Assembly (NCBI GenBank): GCA_937897625.1
Contig: CALCNZ010000140.1
Coordinates: forward strand, 1 to 7,270
Source of the DNA: an uncultured Flavobacteriales bacterium
Lineage (GTDB): Bacteria; Bacteroidota; Bacteroidia; Flavobacteriales_D; Sanyastnellaceae
Length of the DNA: 7,270 nucleotides
Direction: 5' to 3'
The translations under genes were made by a program, and so were the position numbers. The stretch's first letter is position 1. Each line of letters begins with the position of its first letter. Below the pieces are notes generated by a model. It saw nothing but the letters and a program-made list of their open reading frames with translations. It did not search any database and was not told where the DNA came from. This document shows, piece by piece, positions 1-6,700 of this stretch.

Positions 1-88
1 TCGCGTTGTTGGAACTTGCGTTGTTAGAACTCGCGTTGTTGGAACTTGCGTTGTTGGAACTCGCGTTGTTGGAACTCGCGTTGTTGGA
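1..88 (-). repeat. 15-bp in-frame tandem repeat encoding SNNAS pentapeptides
   Basis: Almost six head-to-tail copies of a 15-bp unit (plus strand TCGCGTTGTTGGAAC) reach the window edge and probably continue beyond it. On the minus strand each unit reads Ser-Asn-Asn-Ala-Ser, residues 803 to 831 of the large exported protein. The differences between copies are only GCG/GCA for Ala and TCC/TCT for Ser, all silent. The unit is a multiple of three, so gain or loss of copies changes linker length without a frameshift. A low-complexity Ser/Asn stretch like this is most likely a flexible extracytoplasmic spacer following the coiled coil. There are no spacers between copies, so it is not a CRISPR array. 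Confidence 0.93.
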
Positions 89-2494
89 ATTTGGATTCTC
101 GTAATGGGAATTTTCAAGAGCAATTGAAACACGGTTTTTAGATTCGTTAATTTCAGTCTTGAGCGATTCAATATTTACCGTATTGTTCAAATTGCGGTAT
201 TCAGGTTTTAATTCCGGTTGTTTATCTGTCTCTAATTCTTGAAGTAATTTTAATAACGTTACCGACTCTTGCAGTTCCAATTCTCGGACACGAAGGTTTT
301 CTTTTTCCGTTTCAATTTCTTCCTGAATGGAAGTGTATTCAACTTCTATAGCACTCAACTCAGCAGCCAAACGTTCGATGTCCTTTTTCTTTTTCGCAAC
401 AGACATTTGTTTGCTTAACTCGTTCGATCTGTTCTCGAGATTTTTAATCTCTTGGGCTTTTGTATTCAGTCGAACCTGAGCGTCATCGCGCTGAGCTTTG
501 TTATCGTTTACTTTTGTTTTGGCGTCTTGCGATTTCCAAGTTAATCCAATTTCGCTGGCTTGACCCTCCTCACTTTTGGGGTTTTTGGCCACATACTCAT
601 TCACCAAATAAGCCGCCATTGGAGAGTCTTTCTCTGCAAGCGATTGCTTAATTTGCTTTTTCGTGCTTTCAATGCTGTTCAGTTTTTCACGCAGCTCTTT
701 TTCTCTGCTTTTAGAAATATCATATGCCGCAATAGCCGCTGCACTGCGGTCTTGCGTGGCAATCATGTTTTTTCTCGCCTCAGTTAATTGTGTGCTGTCT
801 GGCAACGACTCGGGCTTTTCAAATCGCACCGTTTGAAATTGCTCGTAAGCTTCATCGGTTTCTGAAAGCGTTTGCTGAACATATTGCAATAGCGTTTTCG
901 ATGTCTGCTCGGCCAAATTAATTTCTCGCTTCAAGGCGGCTATTGTTTTTTCTTGAGAAGAAAGAACAGTGTCTATAACTATGCTCCGAGAAACGGGAGC
1001 AATTTCAGTGGTATTCGTTCCAGATGAATTTGTATTGCTTGGATTGGAAGCAAAGGAATTGAATTGATCTGATGTTGCGTTCACATCGAGTTGCGACTTC
1101 GCCAAAAGCATCTGACGTTGAAGGTCTTCAACATTGTCATTCAACGGGTCGTTCCAATAATTCTTCACTTCTACCTTTTCACGTCCGTCTGTTTTCGAGT
1201 AAATAATTTCCTGACGGAAAACGCGCGACTCTTCGGAAGGGGGAATCTTTACCAGCACCTCATGAATTTGCGGGCTGCCTGGAGGCTGGATTTTGTAGGT
1301 GTAATTTCCCGCTGTTGGAATAAAAAGAAGATATTGTCCGTTCGAATCACGCGCTTGGGTGTCCATAATTTTCCGATTCGTTAAATCATCGAACACTTGA
1401 ATCTTCGCCTCGGTTTGGGTAGCATCTACGCGAGAAATAAATTCACCCTTGAGGTAAGTAATGTTCATTGGAATTCCATTCACAAAAACGCGATAGACAT
1501 AGAGTTTATCCGGAGAAGTTAGTCGGCTGCTTGCGAAATAGGCCGTTGTATTCAGTGAATCTGTGATGAAGAAGAGATCGTCGTCGGGCGTATTAATTGC
1601 GAAGTCCATATTAATCGCTGGTCCGAAATCATTGCTAGCCGCATCCCACTCACATCTGAAAATATCGTATCCGCCCATGCTGCCGTGTCCTTTCGAAGCG
1701 AAATACAATGTACTTCCATTCGGATGCATAAATGCAAAGTCCTCGTCAAACTCGGTATTAACAGTGCTCTTCAGTTTAACAGCAGGAGTGAAAGCACCAT
1801 TCACACGTGACGTCATGTAAATGTCTTTTCCGGTTAACCCGTCTTTCCCTTTACTCGAGAAAAATATTTTCTTCCCATTGGTAGGAAGGAAGAATACATG
1901 CTCCTCCTTCGATTTTAAATCAAGCTTCGACAACAGTTCTTTTGGGGTTGAAATGATCTTTCCAATGGAAGCATCTATGTTCATGTATCGATAGAAACTC
2001 GATTTCTCGGCTTCTGTTTTTTCAATTACCTGAACATCTTTAATGCTGTTCATGAGGTTAAGACCAGATTCAGCAGAAAGTTTCTGAGCCTTACAATCCG
2101 ATTTATTCAATTGTTTTTTTTCTGCAGTGGTCTCGAACTTTTCATATTCCACTAGCGCTTCTTTGAAGTTGTAGCTTAAGTGATAGGCTCGAGCCAAGTA
2201 ATAATGCGTTTCAGGTTCGGTATAGCCTCTTCGAACCCCGTCCTTCATGAAGAATACACACTTGTCGCGATCCGTAGTCGCATAAATTCCTGCAGCTCCA
2301 AAACGAAAAGCGTACAACGGATTGTTGCCATACAGCGACACCAATTGCGAATACATGGCATACGCTTGAACGTAGTTTCCCTCCTCGAAAAAGACATTCG
2401 CCTCGGCCGCTAAAGTCTTTTCGTCGATAGGCTTTTGCGCAGAGATATTTCCAATGCAAAAGACAAAGAGTAATATGGAAATTAATTTTCTAAT
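1..2494 (-). CDS. Large exported TPR-PD40-coiled-coil protein, PorE-like N-terminal half (partial, C-terminus beyond left edge)
   Basis: An uninterrupted frame of 831 codons runs from 2494 off the left edge. Seen: an N-terminal signal peptide (residues 1-20, R2 K3 then a hydrophobic core, cleavage likely after SAQ at 18-20); TPR-like helices at about 29-62 and 95-125; WD40-like/PD40 beta-propeller strands at about 197-325 (NGKKIFFSSKG, NGSTLYFASKG, MGGYDIF at 273-279); a carboxypeptidase-regulatory-like beta-sandwich at about 347-435; a charged heptad-rich coiled coil from about 455 and especially 512-755; and SNNAS repeats from 803. TPR, PD40 and regulatory-like domains in that order are known from PorE, a periplasmic type IX secretion protein that ends in an OmpA domain. 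Here a coiled coil follows and any OmpA domain is out of view, so a PorE-related envelope role is inference. The start is placed at ATT 2494-2492: upstream in the frame comes a TAG with no ATG, GTG or TTG between, and the first in-frame ATG (residue 47) would lose the signal peptide. It is transcribed divergently from the DUF423 gene. Confidence 0.85.
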   Translation of the reverse strand, partial: MRKLISILLFVFCIGNISAQKPIDEKTLAAEANVFFEEGNYVQAYAMYSQLVSLYGNNPLYAFRFGAAGIYATTDRDKCVFFMKDGVRRGYTEPETHYYLARAYHLSYNFKEALVEYEKFETTAEKKQLNKSDCKAQKLSAESGLNLMNSIKDVQVIEKTEAEKSSFYRYMNIDASIGKIISTPKELLSKLDLKSKEEHVFFLPTNGKKIFFSSKGKDGLTGKDIYMTSRVNGAFTPAVKLKSTVNTEFDEDFAFMHPNGSTLYFASKGHGSMGGYDIFRCEWDAASNDFGPAINMDFAINTPDDDLFFITDSLNTTAYFASSRLTSPDKLYVYRVFVNGIPMNITYLKGEFISRVDATQTEAKIQVFDDLTNRKIMDTQARDSNGQYLLFIPTAGNYTYKIQPPGSPQIHEVLVKIPPSEESRVFRQEIIYSKTDGREKVEVKNYWNDPLNDNVEDLQRQMLLAKSQLDVNATSDQFNSFASNPSNTNSSGTNTTEIAPVSRSIVIDTVLSSQEKTIAALKREINLAEQTSKTLLQYVQQTLSETDEAYEQFQTVRFEKPESLPDSTQLTEARKNMIATQDRSAAAIAAYDISKSREKELREKLNSIESTKKQIKQSLAEKDSPMAAYLVNEYVAKNPKSEEGQASEIGLTWKSQDAKTKVNDNKAQRDDAQVRLNTKAQEIKNLENRSNELSKQMSVAKKKKDIERLAAELSAIEVEYTSIQEEIETEKENLRVRELELQESVTLLKLLQELETDKQPELKPEYRNLNNTVNIESLKTEINESKNRVSIALENSHYENPNSNNASSNNASSNNASSNNASSNNASSNNA

Positions 2495-2576
2495 GGGCGT
2501 TCCGTTTTGTTGGAATTGTAAAAATACATCGCAAATTCGCTAAGTAATTTTCGATTCCAATTTAAATGTACAAATT
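2495..2576. other. Divergent intergenic region between the envelope-protein gene and the DUF423 gene
   Basis: This 82-bp A/T-rich spacer must hold the 5' ends of both divergent genes unless transcription starts further inside a neighbour. On the plus strand TAATTTTC at 2545-2552 matches seven of eight positions of the Bacteroidota -7 box TAnnTTTG and lies 24 bases before the DUF423 start, but no convincing TTTG -33 element sits 19-21 bases upstream. On the minus strand the best candidate, CGAATTTG, matches only the TTTG half. Neither strand shows a clear Shine-Dalgarno sequence, as is usual in this phylum. Promoter positions here are tentative. Confidence 0.45.
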
Positions 2577-2963
2577 ATGAAGAATTCTGTTGCAATTGGC
2601 GCCTATTCGATGGCACTTGCTGTAATCTTGGGAGCGTTTGGTGCCCACGGTCTGAAGAATATTGTTTCCGAATACAGCGTGGAGATTTACAACAAGGCGG
2701 TTTACTATCAGGTTATTCACTCCTTAGGGATTTTAGTAACGGCGCTAATCTTAAAAGAAGAGAAGAACTTGAGAACATTGAGATGGCTATTTCTTTCGGG
2801 CATAATTGGTTTTTCGGGCTCTTTGTATGCACTCACGTTTGCAGATAAATTACCGCAGATCTTGAAACAAATAGTAGGTCCCGTAACGCCCATAGGCGGT
2901 GTCTTTTTCGTTGTGGCTTGGATATACTTCGCGAGAGCGTTTAGAAAGGAAACGAAGATTTAA
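2577..2963 (+). CDS. DUF423 (YgdD-like) small inner-membrane protein
   Basis: This 128-residue protein is the usual length for DUF423 (PF04241), a widespread family of small integral membrane proteins with no established biochemical function. The family signatures are visible: LGAFGAHGLK at residues 18-27 at the end of the first membrane helix, a Y-Y-Q-V-I-H stretch at 43-48, GSLYAL at 81-86 and GPVTPIGG at 101-108. Four hydrophobic helices are predicted at about 5-23, 42-59, 68-88 and 103-119, with a basic C-terminal tail (RAFRKETK) expected in the cytoplasm. The ATG at 2577 is chosen because the first helix begins directly after it and it follows an A/T-rich leader. The gene ends 56 bp before the peroxiredoxin start. 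Read-through from this gene into the next is possible, since no terminator hairpin was seen between them. Family assignment is confident; function is unknown. Confidence 0.93.
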   Translation: MKNSVAIGAYSMALAVILGAFGAHGLKNIVSEYSVEIYNKAVYYQVIHSLGILVTALILKEEKNLRTLRWLFLSGIIGFSGSLYALTFADKLPQILKQIVGPVTPIGGVFFVVAWIYFARAFRKETKI

Positions 2964-2996
2964 TGAAGAGGTGAACAAATCCTCCTTTGAACGTGT

Positions 2997-3004
2997 TAAC
3001 TTTG
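2997..3004 (+). promoter_or_regulatory. Predicted Bacteroidota -7 promoter box of the peroxiredoxin gene
   Basis: TAACTTTG is a perfect match to the TAnnTTTG -7 element used by the primary sigma factor of Bacteroidota. It lies 15 bases before the ATG at 3020, so a start about 7 bases downstream would leave a leader of roughly 9-10 A/T-rich bases. The -33 element is poor (GTG at 2971-2973, spacer 23). This site lies within what would be coding sequence if the upstream ATG at 2987 were used, which argues for the start at 3020. Confidence 0.5.
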
Positions 3005-3019
3005 CAAAAAATAAAAATT

Positions 3020-3652
3020 ATGTCATCATTAGTCGGAAAAAAAGCGCCTTCATTTAAGGCAGGAGCAATCACTAACGGAGGAACCGTAGTGAGTGATTTT
3101 TCATTGGATCAGTTCATCGGAAAGAAGCACGTTGTGTTTTTCTTTTACCCTAAGGATTTCACATTCGTTTGTCCAACTGAATTGCATGCATTTCAAGAAA
3201 AACTAGCAGAGTTCGAAGCTCGTAACTGCGCCGTTGTAGCTTGTTCTACCGATACGGAAGAAAGTCACTGGGGTTGGTTGCAAATGGAAAAGAAGGCAGG
3301 TGGAATTCAAGGTATTACTTATCCAATTGTTGCAGACGTTTCGAAAACCATTGCAGATAACTACGGAGTATTAGCCGGAGAATACAATTACGACGAAGAG
3401 GGAAACTTGGTTGCGACTGGACCAATGATCGCCTATCGCGGTTTGTTCTTAATTGACAAGAACGGTGTGGTAATGCATCAGTTGATTAACAACTTCCCAT
3501 TGGGAAGAAATGTTGAAGAGGCGTTGCGCATGGTAGATGCTCTTCAGTTCTTCGAAGAGAACGGAGAAGTTTGTCCAGCAAACTGGTCGAAAGGCAGCGA
3601 AGGAATGAAAGCAAACCATGAAGGTGTTGCATCTTATTTGGCTAGTCACTAA
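3020..3652 (+). CDS. Typical 2-Cys peroxiredoxin (AhpC/Prx1 family)
   Basis: This 210-residue thiol peroxidase should reduce hydrogen peroxide and organic hydroperoxides in the cytoplasm. The active-site block reads FYPKDFTFVCPTE, with P44, T48 and peroxidatic C51. The conserved Arg is R140 in the YRGLFLID strand, and the resolving Cys is C185 in GEVCPANW, so the complete 2-Cys set is present. The sensitivity motifs of the Prx1 class are altered: GGIQG replaces GGLG, and the C-terminal Tyr is followed by Leu (SYLASH) instead of Phe. The length is normal for Prx1-type enzymes. An ATG at 2987 would add 11 residues (MNVLTLQKIKI), but that segment overlaps the predicted -7 box and has no counterpart at the usual start of this family, where the protein opens with M-x-x-L-V-G-K-x-A-P. 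No reductase gene (AhpF or thioredoxin) is adjacent, so the electron donor cannot be told from this window. The gene is closed by a strong terminator. Confidence 0.96.
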   Translation: MSSLVGKKAPSFKAGAITNGGTVVSDFSLDQFIGKKHVVFFFYPKDFTFVCPTELHAFQEKLAEFEARNCAVVACSTDTEESHWGWLQMEKKAGGIQGITYPIVADVSKTIADNYGVLAGEYNYDEEGNLVATGPMIAYRGLFLIDKNGVVMHQLINNFPLGRNVEEALRMVDALQFFEENGEVCPANWSKGSEGMKANHEGVASYLASH

Positions 3653-3670
3653 TTCAAATTAAATTGAATG

Positions 3671-3697
3671 AAAAGGGCTCTTCGGAGCCCTTTTTTT
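3671..3697 (+). terminator. Rho-independent terminator after the peroxiredoxin gene
   Basis: A 10-bp perfect stem (AAAAGGGCTC at 3671-3680 with GAGCCCTTTT at 3685-3694) encloses a TTCG tetraloop, giving the very stable C(UUCG)G hairpin in RNA. The T run is seven long (3691-3697), partly inside the stem. It lies 18 bases after the stop codon. On the opposite strand the hairpin is followed by only four T, so it should act mainly on plus-strand transcripts and insulate the following secreted-protein gene. Confidence 0.95.
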
Positions 3698-3728
3698 ATG
3701 GTGTGAATTATTTTGTGACGTATTCTTG
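3697..3728 (+). promoter_or_regulatory. Candidate promoter of the large secreted-protein gene
   Basis: Only 36 bases separate the terminator T run from the ATG at 3734, so a promoter for that gene has to be packed here. TATTCTTG at 3721-3728 matches seven of eight positions of TAnnTTTG, and TATG at 3697-3700 matches three of four of the TTTG -33 box with a 20-base spacer. If real, transcription would begin at or next to the ATG, giving a leaderless or near-leaderless message. TTATTTTG at 3708-3715 is an alternative -7 box with one mismatch. Confidence 0.33.
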
Positions 3729-3733
3729 TAGTT

Positions 3734-6700
3734 ATGATAAAACGCTTATTCTCCTTCGTCTTTTCGAGTTTGTTATTTTTCACTTCTTTCGGGCAGGATC
3801 ATCCTTTGTGGACCGATTTCATGCACAGCAATATTTCTGTTTTTGATTTTATTTCTGAAATGAATGCGGCATGGCCGCAGCGCCCAACGCAGAAAGGACA
3901 AGGATATAAGCCCCTTCAACGTTACAAGTGGTTAATGGAAACGCATGCCGACGAGAATGGCAAAATGCTCAATGGAAGAGAAACGCTTGATTTGTGGAAT
4001 GCCATTAAAAGCTACAACGGTGAGCGTTCTTTGACCGGAAATTGGCAGCCGTTAGGTCCCATACTCGATGGTGTAACCACACGCGCAAACATGGACGGGG
4101 TGGGTAGAATGACATTCATTGCTTTTCATCCAACCAACGATCAAATTATGTTTGTCGGAACTCCAGCTGGTGGAGTCTGGAAGACCGTAAACGGCGGACA
4201 GCTTTGGACAACGACCTCTGATCAATTGCCCACACTGGGTGTTAGCTCAATAGCTTTCGACCCTGCAAATCCCAATGTCGTTTATGCTGGGACGGGTGAC
4301 CGTGATGCTGGCGATTCGCCTGGAATGGGAGTCCTTCGTAGCGATGATTTAGGAGAGACTTGGAACTTCGTGAACACCGGAATTTCAACCCGAACAGTTG
4401 GAGACATGATTGTGTGCAACGACGCTACGAGCAGCATAGTGCTCGCTACAGATCTGGGCTTACGCAGATCTACCGACGGAGGTCTTACTTGGACGCAGGT
4501 TTCAACAAGTACGTTTGAATTTAAAGACCTTGCTCAACATCCCACTTCGAGCAATATCTTGTATGCCACCGGTGCAGGTAGGTTCTACAGAAGCGAAGAC
4601 TTCGGTGCAACGTGGACGCAAAGCAATTCAGGAATGACAAACGGAACACGCATGTGCGTGGCTGTAAATGCTGCTGAACCCGATGCGGTTTATGTTTTAA
4701 GAACCAATACATACAGCTACACAGGTACATTTAAAAGTGAAGACGCAGGATTAACCTTCACGCAAATGAGCAGTGCGCCTAACATTATGGGATGGTCTGC
4801 CGATGGCTCCAGCACGGGCGGACAAGCGTGGTATGACCTCTGTTTGGCAGGTGATGATTTAACCCCAAATGTTATTTACTGCGGTGGAATTCGTTTGAAG
4901 AAAAGTATAGACGGAGGCGCAACATGGCAGGACATTAACTCGAATTTTGTTCACGTAGATCAACATGCCATGGCTGTTAATCCGCATAACCACGACTTAT
5001 ACGTTTGCAACGACGGAGGTTTATACAGGTACATTAACAACAGCGAATGGCAAGACATTTCTAACGGAATTGTCAATGCACAGATTTATCGCTTGGGACA
5101 ATCTCCATTAGAAGGAGAGAAAGCGCTAACGGGTTTTCAAGACAATGGAACAGCCGAGTTTCAAGGGGCGCGTTGGGTAAGAACTGGTGGCGGCGATGGT
5201 TTCGAATGCATGTATGATCATGAAGAAGAGGGAAGATGGTACAGCAGTATTTACTACGGTGAATTGTACAGAACCTCCAACACATACATCAACCAGAAGT
5301 TTGCCGGAATTAACACCAACGGAATGACGGAAGAGGGAGCATGGAGCACGCCTTTCTGTTTGCATCCAGATAGCACCGGAACCATGTTCGTTGGAATGAA
5401 AAACATTTGGCGCTCGAAGAACATCAAGGATGCTAACAAGGATTCTATCGTTTGGCAAAAAATTTCATCAAATTTCTTGAGCGCGAATACAACAGACTGC
5501 AATCAAATTCGTGCGCACTACACCAATGGAAATGTACTTTACGCATCGAAGGGTTCACGCAAATTAGGAAGAACGGCAAACGCGATGGCCGATACCGTGG
5601 TTTGGCAAAATTTAAGCACCTACCTTCCGAGTTCCGTTGTTGCGGTGAATGCGATTGAAACGCACAAAACGGATTCATTGATTGTATACATTGCTTTCAA
5701 CAAAAATGTTTACAAGAGTTTGAATGGGGGAATGTCTTGGACAAGCATGACGCCCAATCTTCCAGATGTGGCCATGAATACATTGGTTACGGATACTTCG
5801 TCGGTGTTGGAAAATCTCTACGTTGGAACCGATCTTGGAATTTATTATTGGGATGAAAGCATGACCGATTGGGTGAACTTCTCTGCCGGAATGCCCTATG
5901 CAGCGCGCGTTACAGAGTTAGAGATTTCATATGATACACCGAAGCGAATTCGTGCTGCTACTTATGGAAGAGGACTTTGGGAAAGCGATTTGTACGCCCC
6001 TGAAACAACAGTCTTCCCAACAAGTGCCGTTTGGAATTCGCCCAACACTTCGGGTGAGGTCATTGGCTCTTTCGATGCTGAAATATTTTTCTACCGAAAC
6101 TTGGCCAACGTAGATGTGACGGATTTAACGGGTTCTGATTTTTATATTGAAAACGGAACTGTGAATACTGTATCCGGAGGGCCTTCGAATTACACGGTAA
6201 ACATTACCCCAACAAATTTCGGACAAGTGAAGGTTGTGCTTCCAAGCAATAAAACTATCGACAGTTTTTTCACTGGAAATGAGGCCAGCGACACCCTCAA
6301 ATTGGTGTTCATGCAAGCTCCTGCTCCTTTCGGAAGCAAGGGTCCGGGCGGTGTTGGAGACAGTTCAGATTTGGCCTTCTGGATGCGCGCGGACAAAGGT
6401 GTTCTTCAGAATGCAGCGCTTTCTGCTAACGATGGTGACCCGGTTTACATTTGGCAAGATCAAAGTGGAAACAACAGTCCGGCTTCACAAGGAAGTATAA
6501 ATCAACGTCCAACATGGGTAGCCAACAACGGTGTATTTACTCGTCCCGGTATTCAGTTCGATGGCGACAACGACTTCTTGCAAATGAATGGTGTTCTCGG
6601 GGGAAGAAGTTCGAGCGCCTATTGTGTAGTTGAAACAGATTCTATTTTGTTCAACGATTACGGATGGTTTGCTAGCGCCCGTATGCCGAACGGATATCTT

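Noticed and set aside
1..90. Short direct repeats that could suggest a CRISPR array
   Set aside because: The 15-bp units are contiguous without spacers and sit in frame inside a coding region.
460..2413. Several plus-strand frames of 63-97 codons and minus-strand frames in other phases
   Set aside because: They all overlap the 831-codon minus-strand gene, show no recognisable domains and have atypical composition; they are shadows.
2495..2576. Divergent operator or regulated bidirectional promoter
   Set aside because: No convincing inverted repeat or complete pair of promoter boxes was found on either strand.
3664..3846. A 60-codon plus-strand frame spanning the terminator and the start of the large gene
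   Set aside because: It runs through the terminator hairpin and out of phase into the signal-peptide region of the real gene.
4181..5740. Sialidase function from the BNR/Asp-box repeats
   Set aside because: Asp boxes are structural and widespread in non-enzymatic propellers; no sialidase arginine triad or FRIP motif was recognised.
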